Shown here piece after piece: positions 43,093 to 50,789 of a stretch of 64,000 nt of DNA. The translations under genes were made by a program, and so were the position numbers. The notes under the pieces were generated by a model. The model had not been told where the DNA came from, did no database searches, and was given only the letters and a program-made list of their open reading frames with translations. Positions within the stretch are counted from its first letter, which is position 1. Every line of letters starts with the position of its first letter. Source of the stretch: CAZJCK01 sp964544635 (lineage in GTDB: Bacteria > Zixibacteria > MSB-5A5 > GN15 > FEB-12); NCBI GenBank assembly GCA_964544635.1, contig CAZJCK010000003.1:1-64000 (forward strand), written 5' to 3'.

Positions 43093-44051
43093 GCCTCCCG
43101 CTTCCAGACGTTGTGTTGCTCGTAATAGTCGGCAAGGACAGCCGAGATGGCGAGTGACGCTTTCTTGTTCTTGATCGTATCGGTACGCGAAACCAGTGAG
43201 ACCGGCACCGAGGCGCCGACGATGACACCGGCAAAGATCGCGTTGGCGAACTGGATGAGCGACTTGGCGACGATGTTGCCTTCCTCGATCGAGTTAACGA
43301 GGTAGACATCGGCATCGCCGATCACCGGTCCGGTCGCGCCCTTCAATTCGCCGGCTTCTTTCGAGGTTGCAAGATCGAGCGAGAGCGGCCCCTGGATGAT
43401 GCAATCGTCGAACCTGGCCTGGGCGTCCCTGGCGAATGCCGACGCCTCCACCCCGCCGGTGACTGCGACTTTGACCGGCGACAATCCGAGGGCGCGGGCG
43501 CTTAAAAGAGCGTTCTCGAGAATCTGCATGCGTTGCTCGGTGTCGGGAGCCGGCACCATGCCGCCGTCAGTGAAGTTCAACAGCTTGTGGTAGCCGGGAA
43601 TGTCGAGGACGGCGCAATGCGACAGCGTGTTGGCCTGGCGCAGGTTGTACTGTTTGTCGAGGACCGTCTTGAGGAGCGCCGAGGTGGGGATGAACCCTTT
43701 CATCATCACCTGCGCCTCGCCATCGGAGGCGAACTTGACGGCGGCGTGTGCCGCCCTCATCGGATCGACTTCGTTAACCACGCGCAGGTTGCCGATGTCG
43801 ATCTTCTGTTCCGATGCGAGCTGTTCGATTTTTTCTCTATCGCCGACGAGGATGCCGTCGAGGAAGCCGTCCGCGTTGGCTTCCGCTACCGCACCGATAA
43901 CGTCGGCATCCTGTGCCGCAGCGACGGCGACAGTTTTCTTGCGGCCTTCCCTGGCGACCTGGATCGCCCGTTCAATCAAAGCGTCGGCCGAGGTGATACG
44001 TTGCGACGCAATCTCGGCATCGCCGGTTGGTGTCATACGGTTCATGCTCAA
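43089..44051 (-). CDS. ptb: Phosphate butyryltransferase, first copy
   Basis: A 320-residue protein of the same family with EAQVMMKGFIPTSALLKTVL, the conserved SHCAVLDIPGYHKLLNFTDG, IIQGPLSLDLATS and AGVIVGASVPVSLVSRTDT. The last stretch is diagnostic for Ptb-type enzymes. It would turn butyryl-CoA, isobutyryl-CoA or related acyl-CoA into acyl phosphate for the adjacent butyrate kinase. The start overlaps the kinase end by four bases. Confidence 0.9.
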   Translation of the reverse strand: MSMNRMTPTGDAEIASQRITSADALIERAIQVAREGRKKTVAVAAAQDADVIGAVAEANADGFLDGILVGDREKIEQLASEQKIDIGNLRVVNEVDPMRAAHAAVKFASDGEAQVMMKGFIPTSALLKTVLDKQYNLRQANTLSHCAVLDIPGYHKLLNFTDGGMVPAPDTEQRMQILENALLSARALGLSPVKVAVTGGVEASAFARDAQARFDDCIIQGPLSLDLATSKEAGELKGATGPVIGDADVYLVNSIEEGNIVAKSLIQFANAIFAGVIVGASVPVSLVSRTDTIKNKKASLAISAVLADYYEQHNVWKREA

Positions 44052-45115
44052 TACTCCTTGAGCTGTTCTTCGCCGGTGAGGAAGCGACGTCCGGCGGCAG
44101 CCAGCGCCTCCATTTCGTATTCGCCCGGAATGACGACAAACTCGCCGAGAAAACCGGCGTAGGTATGGATGATGTCGACGAGCCGCTTGGAGTGGGCCAT
44201 GCCGCCGGTGAGGATGATCGCCTTGTAGTCGCCCTTGAGAGCGGTGGCGGCGACAGCGATCTCCTTGGCGATCTGGTAGCCCATGGCGGTGAAATAGAGC
44301 AGCGCTTTTTCGTCGCCGCCGTCGATTATCTCCTCCACCTTGCGAAGGTCGGCCTCGCCGAGGTAAGCAACCAGACCGGATTTCTTCGACAGCTTGTCGA
44401 TCATCTCTTTCTCGGTATACTCACCGGAGTAGCAGAGTTTGACAAGACCGCCGATGGGAAGGGCGCCGGCGCGGTCGGGCGAAAACGGTCCCATCCCCAA
44501 CAGGGCGTCGTTGACATCGACCACTCTGCCTTTCTCCAGCGCCGCGACCGAGACCCCGCCACCCATGTGGACGGCGACAAAGTTGATCTCATTGAGTTTG
44601 CGTCCGCGCTTCTCGGCCTCGCGGCGGCAGACCTCCTTGATGTTGAGGGCGTGGACCCGGCACTTGCGTTCGATTTCCGGCACGCCGGAAATCCGGGCGA
44701 TGTCGGTGAAGTTGTCGACGGTGATCGGGTCGGAGATCATCGATGCTACTTTGTACCGTTCGCCCAGGTGATGGGCGATGATACTGCCGAGATTGGAGGC
44801 ATGGTTGGAGTAGACAGCGTGCCGCACGTCGTACAGGAGCTGCGGCGAGATGGTGTACGATCCGCCTTCGAGCGGCTTGAGCGGGGCGCCGCGACCGACC
44901 ACCACCTTCGGTTGGTCGCCGTTGAGGTCAAGACCGTCAAGCCACCGGTTGATGCTCTCCATGCGGTAGTCGAATTGTTCGGCGACGTTGTCGAATTTGG
45001 CCAGTTCGTTGGGGTCGTGGCGGACCACTTCCTCGGACTCGATGATATCGTCGTTGAAGCAGGCTACCTTGGTCGAGGTCGAACCGGGATTGATAACGAG
45101 AATTCTGTCTCCCAC
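44048..45115 (-). CDS. buk: Butyrate kinase
   Basis: A 355-residue acetokinase-family enzyme making ATP from acyl phosphate. ILVINPGSTSTKVACF is the N-terminal phosphate-binding loop, NFVAVHMGGGVSVAALEKGR the central motif, and KAIILTGGMAHSKRLV the adenosine motif; the pattern and length are those of Buk rather than acetate kinase. The open frame reaches 45160, but GTG 45115 lies at the right distance from AGGAGGACAACC and begins just before the loop. It follows iorB by 10 bases. Confidence 0.94.
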   Translation of the reverse strand: MGDRILVINPGSTSTKVACFNDDIIESEEVVRHDPNELAKFDNVAEQFDYRMESINRWLDGLDLNGDQPKVVVGRGAPLKPLEGGSYTISPQLLYDVRHAVYSNHASNLGSIIAHHLGERYKVASMISDPITVDNFTDIARISGVPEIERKCRVHALNIKEVCRREAEKRGRKLNEINFVAVHMGGGVSVAALEKGRVVDVNDALLGMGPFSPDRAGALPIGGLVKLCYSGEYTEKEMIDKLSKKSGLVAYLGEADLRKVEEIIDGGDEKALLYFTAMGYQIAKEIAVAATALKGDYKAIILTGGMAHSKRLVDIIHTYAGFLGEFVVIPGEYEMEALAAAGRRFLTGEEQLKEY

Positions 45116-45125
45116 GGTTGTCCTC

Positions 45126-45728
45126 CTATGCCTCCACTTGTTCGAGCGTGGTGCCGACACCGCGTTCGAACGCCTTGAGGTTGATTTCGACGAAGCGCTC
45201 CTTGACGCGTGACTTGATCGTCTGGCTCCAGATCTCGCGCTCGAACGGCAGGTAGTTCGAGAGGGTGCCGAGCAGGATGGTGTTGACCAGACGCGGGTTG
45301 CCGAGTTCGCCGGCGATCTTGTCGGCAGGAACGTCGATAACCTTCTGCGCCTTCTTCTTCATCTGCGCGATGGCGTCGTGGGGATACGTGAATTTCTTGT
45401 TGGCGGTGACGATGGCCGGCACCAGTTTGGTTTGCGAAACGATCGCCACACCGTCCTTCTTCATCCAGTCCATAGCGCGGAGGCCCTCGGCCGATTCGAA
45501 GGCCATGAGGACATCCACCCGGCCGTACTGGATGGTCGGGCTGTAGACCTTGGGGCCGATCTTGATGTGCGACGAGACGATGCCGCCGCGCTGGCTCATA
45601 CCGTGGACTTCGGATTTCTTGACGTCCAGCCCTGAGCGCATGGCTGCCTCGGAGATGATCTCCGAGGCGAGCAGGACACCCTGGCCGCCGACGCCGACTA
45701 TCAGTATGTTGAATTCATTCTTTTCCAT
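45126..45728 (-). CDS. iorB: Indolepyruvate:ferredoxin oxidoreductase, beta subunit
   Basis: A 200-residue gamma-type domain subunit. ILIVGVGGQGVLLASEIISEA and SEVHGMSQRGGIVSSHIKIG are the family signatures. With IorA it oxidises aromatic or branched 2-oxoacids to acyl-CoA, reducing ferredoxin. It lies 8 bases downstream of iorA. Confidence 0.95.
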   Translation of the reverse strand: MEKNEFNILIVGVGGQGVLLASEIISEAAMRSGLDVKKSEVHGMSQRGGIVSSHIKIGPKVYSPTIQYGRVDVLMAFESAEGLRAMDWMKKDGVAIVSQTKLVPAIVTANKKFTYPHDAIAQMKKKAQKVIDVPADKIAGELGNPRLVNTILLGTLSNYLPFEREIWSQTIKSRVKERFVEINLKAFERGVGTTLEQVEA

Positions 45729-45736
45729 GGTTGCAC

Positions 45737-47530
45737 CTATGCCTGTTCTGCCGTTTCAAAGTGACTCTTGAGGATGATCGCCTCCGGCGGGCAGATCTGC
45801 GCACAGAGCGTGCAGCCGGTACAGAGCGACGTATCGATAACCGCCTTGGGATGGCCGTGCTTGTTGGTCTCGGTCGAGGCCTCGATGGCCGGACAGGAGA
45901 TGCGGAAGCAGGCGCCGCAGGCGGTGCACTTCTCGAGATCGACAACGTACGGTTCTTCCATGATCCGCTTGGGCATGAGCACGCACGGCCGTTTGGTGTG
46001 GATGACTGACGGTCCGGGAGTTTCGAGCTGTTCCTTGATGACACTGAGCACCTGGTCGTAGTCGTACGGGTCGGCCTTGACATAGTTCTTCACGCCCAGG
46101 GCGTTGACCAGCTTCTCGATGTCGATCACGCCGGCCTTTTCGCCCATCAGGGTGTAGCCGGTCGAGGGGTGCATCTGGCCGCCGGTCATGGCGGTGGCGG
46201 AGTTGTCGAGGATGATGATGGTCACATTCGAGTGGTTGTAGATAGCGTCCATCAGACCGGTCACGCCCGAGTGCAGGAAGGTGGAGTCGCCGATGACGGC
46301 CACGGTGCCTTTCTCGGAGCCTTTCACTTTCTCCATGCCGATGGCGTTGCCGATCGACGCCCCCATGCAGATGCAGGTGTCCATGGCGTTGAGCGGCTCC
46401 ATCACGCCGAGGGTGTAGCAGCCGATGTCACCGGTGACGGCGACACCGAGTTTCTTGAGGGCCATGAAGGCGCCGCGGTGCGGACAGCCGGGACAGAGCA
46501 CAGGTGGCCGCGGGAACATGTTCTCTTCGGCGAGGATTTCGGCCTGCTTGACGATGTCGATCAGGCCGGCTTCGTAAAGCCCTTCGGCAACGCGCAAGGG
46601 GTGCAACTCGCCGCGATAGCCGAAATACTTCTTTCCTTCGACTTCAATGCCGGCGGCTCGGATCTGGTCTTCGTAGAACGGTTCGAGTTCTTCGACGACG
46701 ATTACGCGGTCGTGCGACTCGACGAACTGGCGAATCTTGTCTAACGGCAACGGGTAACTCATGCCGAGCTTGAAGTAGTCGAAGTCGGGGGCGACCTCCT
46801 TGGCGTACTGGTAGGCCACGCCACCGGTGATGATGCCGATCTTCGAACCGTTGTCTTCGATGACGTTGAACGGTGATTCCTCGGTGAACTTTTCGAGCCG
46901 ATGGAGCCGTTCGCGCACCACCACATGGCGACCGCGGGCGTTGGACGGCACCATGACGTATTTCGACGGATCCTTGGCGAACTTGCGCTCCGGGCCGGAG
47001 TGGACGTCGCCGAGGCTGACCACGCCCTTGGAGTGCGAGATGCGGGTGGTCAGCCGGACCATGACGGGGGTGTCGAACTCCTCGGAGAGATCGTAGGCGG
47101 CGACCATCATGTCTTTGGCTTCCTGCGAGTCCGACGGTTCCAGCATCGGAATCTGGGCGAAGCGGGCGTAGAAACGGTTGTCCTGCTCGTTCTGCGACGA
47201 GTGCATTTCCGGGTCGTCGCAGGAAACCAGCACAAAGCCGCCGTTGACGCCGGTATAGGCCTGGGTCATGAACGGATCGGCGGCGACATTGAGGCCGACA
47301 TGTTTCATCGTACAGAGGGCGCGGGCGCCGCCAACTGAAGCGCCGATGGCCACTTCGTAGGCCACCTTTTCGTTGGGTGACCACTGGGAATAAATATGGC
47401 GGTAGTGAGCCGCGAGGGTCTCAAGGATTTCGGTGGACGGTGTTCCCGGGTAGGATGCGGCCAGTTTGACTCCAGCCTCATGGGCGCCCCGGGCAACCGC
47501 CTCGTTACCCGACATAAGCTCTTTTTGCAT
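45737..47530 (-). CDS. iorA: Indolepyruvate:ferredoxin oxidoreductase, alpha subunit
   Basis: A 597-residue thiamine-diphosphate enzyme from amino-acid catabolism. The N-terminal pyrimidine-binding half holds SGNEAVARGAHEAGVKLAASYPGTPSTEI. The ThDP motif is GDIGCYTLG followed by GDSTFLHSGVTGLMDAIYN. Two C-terminal [4Fe-4S] sites are CTACGACFRISCP and CTGCTLCAQICP. Three starts are possible: 47581, 47569 and 47530. I prefer 47530 (MQKELMSGNEAV) because AGGTGA sits five bases upstream and other IorA proteins begin just before GNEA. The upstream choices would add 13 to 17 residues. A Rex-like dyad lies in the promoter spacer. Confidence 0.95.
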   Translation of the reverse strand: MQKELMSGNEAVARGAHEAGVKLAASYPGTPSTEILETLAAHYRHIYSQWSPNEKVAYEVAIGASVGGARALCTMKHVGLNVAADPFMTQAYTGVNGGFVLVSCDDPEMHSSQNEQDNRFYARFAQIPMLEPSDSQEAKDMMVAAYDLSEEFDTPVMVRLTTRISHSKGVVSLGDVHSGPERKFAKDPSKYVMVPSNARGRHVVVRERLHRLEKFTEESPFNVIEDNGSKIGIITGGVAYQYAKEVAPDFDYFKLGMSYPLPLDKIRQFVESHDRVIVVEELEPFYEDQIRAAGIEVEGKKYFGYRGELHPLRVAEGLYEAGLIDIVKQAEILAEENMFPRPPVLCPGCPHRGAFMALKKLGVAVTGDIGCYTLGVMEPLNAMDTCICMGASIGNAIGMEKVKGSEKGTVAVIGDSTFLHSGVTGLMDAIYNHSNVTIIILDNSATAMTGGQMHPSTGYTLMGEKAGVIDIEKLVNALGVKNYVKADPYDYDQVLSVIKEQLETPGPSVIHTKRPCVLMPKRIMEEPYVVDLEKCTACGACFRISCPAIEASTETNKHGHPKAVIDTSLCTGCTLCAQICPPEAIILKSHFETAEQA

Positions 47531-47604
47531 AAGTTCACCTGATGTATTTACAGACAATTTACCTTGCATAGCACCTCCCATTGATGTGCGTTACTCCGGT
47601 TGAG

Positions 47605-47633
47605 AATATGTGTGAAATCTTTCACAAAAGCAA
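47605..47633 (-). promoter_or_regulatory. Predicted promoter of the ior-buk-ptb operon
   Basis: On the minus strand TTGCTT (47633-47628) and CATATT (47610-47605) are separated by exactly 17 bp, and the spacer is filled by the dyad described at 47610-47627. Confidence 0.5.
47610..47627. promoter_or_regulatory. Rex-like operator dyad in the ior promoter
   Basis: GTGTGAA-ATCT-TTCACAA matches the Rex box TTGTGAA-N4-TTCACAA at 13 of 14 fixed positions. It also fits TGTGA-N6-TCACA. Its location between -35 and -10 indicates repression rather than activation. Confidence 0.6.
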
Positions 47634-47690
47634 GACCTGCAAACGGGATTTGTTGTGGCCGGATTGAGTTGGATCAATGGACATGGATAA

Positions 47691-47719
47691 TTGACAAATA
47701 TGTGGATGAATGCGATATT
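47691..47719 (+). promoter_or_regulatory. Predicted promoter of the lipoprotein pair
   Basis: TTGACA (47691-47696) and GATATT (47714-47719) with a 17-bp spacer, about 98 bases before the start codon. Confidence 0.4.
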
Positions 47720-47816
47720 GAGAGCGTCTGTATGGCAGAGCGCCACGGGGCTATTCTTGAGCTGACATCGCGATCGTGGCAGTGAATCAGGAAAACGGAA
47801 TCTGGAGGGGTTTGTC

Positions 47817-48338
47817 ATGAAACGGATAAAAATTTTGGGGCTGCTGGGCGCGGTCTGCCTGGTGTGGGGATGCGGTGAGGACAAGAATGCGGACATGGCG
47901 ACCACACCGACAGAAGAGCAGACGATACGCAGCTCACTCTCAGATGACAGGCTGGTTACGCGTGACCAGTTGATTGGTACCTGGCTGGGCCAGTACATTC
48001 ATATCGACCCGCATTCGAGACAACGGATGGAGTTTACGGTGAGCTTCGTTTTCAACGACACCGCCTTCTTGTACCAGAAGGCCGAAACTGATTCTACGAA
48101 CTATCACTGCCCACACGTCTACGCGTGGGGTCCGTGGGCAACTGATGGCCTGGCGCTGTGGCTGCAGAATCATGCTTTTTACACGATGGACTGTTTCTGG
48201 TATCCGATTTCTGCTCGAAATCACCCGGTTTGGTTTGATGGCAATACGCTGATTATTCTGGAGAACGAGATTGCATATCCTGACTCGGTAGTGTCGTTTG
48301 GCTACCTCGATACATTCAGACTGGTGAGGGTGAAATGA
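47817..48338 (+). CDS. Lipoprotein of unknown function
   Basis: A 173-residue protein with a lipobox (LVWGC, Cys19) and a mature domain rich in aromatic residues (TWLGQYIHID, FVFNDTAFLYQK, HVYAWGPWATDGLALWLQ). The pattern suggests a small lipocalin-like or beta-sandwich domain, but I do not recognise the family. GGAGGGG lies before ATG 47817. Its stop overlaps the start of a 36-residue lipoprotein gene, forming a two-gene unit. Confidence 0.72.
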   Translation: MKRIKILGLLGAVCLVWGCGEDKNADMATTPTEEQTIRSSLSDDRLVTRDQLIGTWLGQYIHIDPHSRQRMEFTVSFVFNDTAFLYQKAETDSTNYHCPHVYAWGPWATDGLALWLQNHAFYTMDCFWYPISARNHPVWFDGNTLIILENEIAYPDSVVSFGYLDTFRLVRVK

Positions 48339-48445
48339 GAACACACGCAACCGTATTGGTAGTACTCGTCGCTGTGACGATGTCACTGTCCTGTTCGGAG
48401 AAACCGAATGAGCCGATGACGGGTGCGAAGAAATCAGTCCCGTAG
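48335..48445 (+). CDS. 36-residue small lipoprotein
   Basis: ATG 48335 overlaps the TGA of the preceding gene (ATGA). The peptide starts MRTHATVLVVLVAVTMSLSC, a complete lipoprotein signal with lipobox SLSC (Cys20), and has a mature part of only 17 residues (CSEKPNEPMTGAKKSVP). Its stop TAG lies within the left terminal repeat of a 75-bp element, so the gene may once have been longer and been cut by the element, or it may be a genuine entericidin-like small lipoprotein. Confidence 0.6.
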   Translation: MRTHATVLVVLVAVTMSLSCSEKPNEPMTGAKKSVP

Positions 48446-48516
48446 GTCAGGTTCCTTGTGAAGCTGACAGTGTATCGTCCGTTGGGCGAAGTCAGGTTGC
48501 AAGCAACCTGACCTAC
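48442..48516. repeat. 75-bp MITE/REP-like element with 12-bp terminal inverted repeats
   Basis: The ends GTAGGTCAGGTT (48442-48453) and AACCTGACCTAC (48505-48516) are perfect inverted repeats. The left half contains the CAGGTTC-CTTGT-GAA hairpin shared with other copies in the window. The right half contains a 10-bp perfect hairpin, GTCAGGTTGC-AA-GCAACCTGAC. No coding capacity is present. Confidence 0.75.
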
Positions 48517-48545
48517 GAACAGAGTGCGGGGACATTTTCGGCAGA

Positions 48546-48617
48546 GATGGGCAGACTGGGCCCCAGGTGTTCGCCCCGGGGCGACAGAGAAAGAGCCCAC
48601 CTGAGAGGTAGGCTACC
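48546..48617. repeat. 72-bp repeat, copy 1
   Basis: Starts GATGGGCAGACTGGGCCCC and ends AGCCCACCTGAGAGGTAGGC-TACC. A second copy of the same length lies at 49341-49412; both ends are nearly identical and the centre is more variable. The end part resembles the nuo terminator hairpin. Confidence 0.75.
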
Positions 48618-48650
48618 GTTGAGGTTTCAGTAATGTACCAATCATCTGCC

Positions 48651-48864
48651 AGTGAGTGTAGGTCGAAACTTCAAGGCCCGCAGGGCCGAAGAGTTTCGAC
48701 ATTGTTCTTTTAACGAATGTCGAAAGTCTGCCTGAGTCGTATGGCTAAGGTCAGAACCCACTCTCACAAACTCAATTCGTACGCGTGAATGTAGGCCAGG
48801 ATGTCCTGCAGGGACTTCTGGCGTCGTTATGATTCGCAGACTCCTTTGTATCACGTATTTCCTG
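48651..48864. repeat. 214-bp direct repeat, copy 1
   Basis: Identical to 48901-49114 except for one base (T48670 versus C48920). It contains GTCGAAACT (48662-48670), AGTTTCGAC (48692-48700) and AATGTCGAAA (48716-48725). The middle segment, read on as TTTCGACATT, can pair with either flank. A GGCCC-GCA-GGGCC hairpin lies within the first stem. Confidence 0.9.
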
Positions 48865-48900
48865 GCGGTTGTACGGGGTGTGGCGAGAGGAGTTTACGGA

Positions 48901-49114
48901 AGTGAGTGTAGGTCGAAACCTCAAGGCCCGCAGGGCCGAAGAGTTTCGACATTGTTCTTTTAACGAATGTCGAAAGTCTGCCTGAGTCGTATGGCTAAGG
49001 TCAGAACCCACTCTCACAAACTCAATTCGTACGCGTGAATGTAGGCCAGGATGTCCTGCAGGGACTTCTGGCGTCGTTATGATTCGCAGACTCCTTTGTA
49101 TCACGTATTTCCTG
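48901..49114. repeat. 214-bp direct repeat, copy 2
   Basis: Starts exactly 250 bp after copy 1, leaving a 36-bp unique spacer. The single substitution (C48920) weakens the first stem by one pair, while the second stem is unchanged. Confidence 0.9.
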
Positions 49115-49340
49115 ATAGTACTCACTGGATACGAAACGGTCTCTTAACTAATCGTCCGCCGAAAGCGCCGTGCAACGTGCCATTTCCGCGTTTTCAAAGA
49201 GGGGAGGACTGAGCAGAAGTAAAGACGCAGACCTCTCCGTCCGGCAGTTGCCGGATTCCGAGATCTGCGCTACGGGACGGTCGAAGAGAATAATGGATGC
49301 CCGCCGGCGCGGGCACGACGTATGCAGCGTTCGTCGCAGG

Positions 49341-49412
49341 GATGGGCAGACTGGGCCCCGGGGTCTTCGCCCGCGGCGACAGAGAAAGAGCCCACCTGAA
49401 AGGTAGGCGACC
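49341..49412. repeat. 72-bp repeat, copy 2
   Basis: Partner of 48546-48617, in the same orientation, ending AGCCCACCTGAAAGGTAGGC-GACC. The two copies flank the 214-bp direct repeats. Confidence 0.75.
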
Positions 49413-49514
49413 TCCAGAGATAGAAGTCACCTGAAAAATGGGATACCAGGAATGGTGGGCGCCGTACGCGGAAGCAGCGCTTTACATCGGTAACGTGGAT
49501 CGGTATCGTAGGGC

Positions 49515-50723
49515 ATGGTGCGACGTCCAGAACCATCGTATACCGGGCTGTATCTTCTTTTCCTGTTTGCCTTTCAGTTTGTGCTGGTACCGGTGATGGC
49601 GCTTGATGCCCCGGTATGGGGGGATGAGGGCCACTATGTAAACACCATCGAGCAGTTCGGCGACCGGTTATCACTCGAGCTGCTGCGAACGTACGAAGAA
49701 ATGTCGGGGCCTCTCCCCTTTGTGCTGTATGCGGCATGGGGCAACCTGGTCGGTTTCAACCTGACCATGCTGCGGATCTTCTCGCTGCTGGCGGCACTGG
49801 TAACATATATTCTGTTTTACCGCGTTGCGCGGACATGGGGGCTGTCGCCGGAACGTGCGGTAATTGCGCTGGCGATCCTCATGCTCAATCCGTACATGAT
49901 CGGCCTGTCGGTGTTTGTCTATACCGATATGCTGACGATCCTTTTTGTCGTGTTCGCGCTGCAGGGGTTCGTCACCAACAAGGTGCGGACGATGTCGGTC
50001 GCACTGGCTCTGGCGCTTTTGTGCCGCCAGTATATCGTGTTCGTCTCGATCGCGTTGATTGCCTATCAGGTGATGCAGTATGTTCTGGAGAAGGACCGAA
50101 GCGCGCTGCCGAAGATCGGCTACCTGATAGCGGCGCACCTGCCGTTGATTGCGTTGTTTTTCCTCTGGGGCGGGCTGAATCCGGACAACGACATGCAGCA
50201 ATTGTATGCCCGGCATGCGTTTGTATTTCATCCGTCGTTTGTAACCACCTACATCGCGGCGTTGGGGGCGTATTTGCTGCCGATCCTGGTCTGGCGGTGG
50301 CGCCAGGTATACGCCAAGCGTGCTGTAATAATAAGCGCCGTACTCTGCTGGTTGTACTGGCTCTTTCCAATCGAGGCAGCCGAGCCGGCGAAGCATGTCG
50401 GTACCGACACGGTCGGGCTGCTGCACGGCTGGCTGGTGGAGCGTTTGGGGGGCGGCATCGGGCCGGATATCGCATTTTTCGTGCTGTTCTTTGTCGGCAT
50501 ACCGATTGTGATTCACGCTGTGGCGGAGATGGGCGTTATTGCAAAGCGCCGGGTGATCGTGCCACAGGATTTGTGGCCGATGCTGCTGCTGGCGTTTTTG
50601 ATTGTGATGCCGTGGTCGTATCTGGTGTGGGAGAAATACCTGATGCCGCTGCTTCCAGCAGTGATTTTGATGATAATTCACTTAGATTTGCGAAAACCGT
50701 TAAAAAAGTATCTCCGCGACTGA
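49515..50723 (+). CDS. GT-C-fold membrane glycosyltransferase-like protein
   Basis: A 402-residue protein with about 10-11 predicted membrane helices. The first periplasmic loop contains the acidic motif PVWGDEGHYVNTIEQ, which fits the catalytic Asp/Glu placement of GT-C lipid-linked sugar transferases (GT39/GT83 and ALG10-like groups). Later loops are short, and the C-terminus ends at the membrane with the basic tail RKPLKKYLRD. The sugar and acceptor cannot be told. It is preceded by the repeat island and has no strong ribosome site before ATG 49515. Confidence 0.68.
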   Translation: MVRRPEPSYTGLYLLFLFAFQFVLVPVMALDAPVWGDEGHYVNTIEQFGDRLSLELLRTYEEMSGPLPFVLYAAWGNLVGFNLTMLRIFSLLAALVTYILFYRVARTWGLSPERAVIALAILMLNPYMIGLSVFVYTDMLTILFVVFALQGFVTNKVRTMSVALALALLCRQYIVFVSIALIAYQVMQYVLEKDRSALPKIGYLIAAHLPLIALFFLWGGLNPDNDMQQLYARHAFVFHPSFVTTYIAALGAYLLPILVWRWRQVYAKRAVIISAVLCWLYWLFPIEAAEPAKHVGTDTVGLLHGWLVERLGGGIGPDIAFFVLFFVGIPIVIHAVAEMGVIAKRRVIVPQDLWPMLLLAFLIVMPWSYLVWEKYLMPLLPAVILMIIHLDLRKPLKKYLRD

Positions 50724-50789
50724 CACGTTTTGACAGTGGGCCTTTGTATATTTCAGGCAAGCGGAGATAGATTTGGGGGTGATGGGGAT

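Larger units (their letters stand above)
48618..49514. other. Repeat island without credible genes
   Basis: The stretch from the lipoprotein pair to the membrane protein at 49.5 kb holds the 214-bp direct repeats, the 72-bp repeats and smaller hairpins. Frames of 70-117 codons on the minus strand are only the reading-through of the repeats and lack ribosome sites. TGCCCGC-CGGC-GCGGGCA (near 49298) is a further strong hairpin. Confidence 0.6.

Noticed and set aside
48642..49125. Two similar minus-strand frames of 70 and 117 codons in the direct repeats
   Set aside because: They are the same repeat translated twice, lack ribosome sites, run across hairpin arms and show no recognisable domain; their similarity comes from the DNA repeat.
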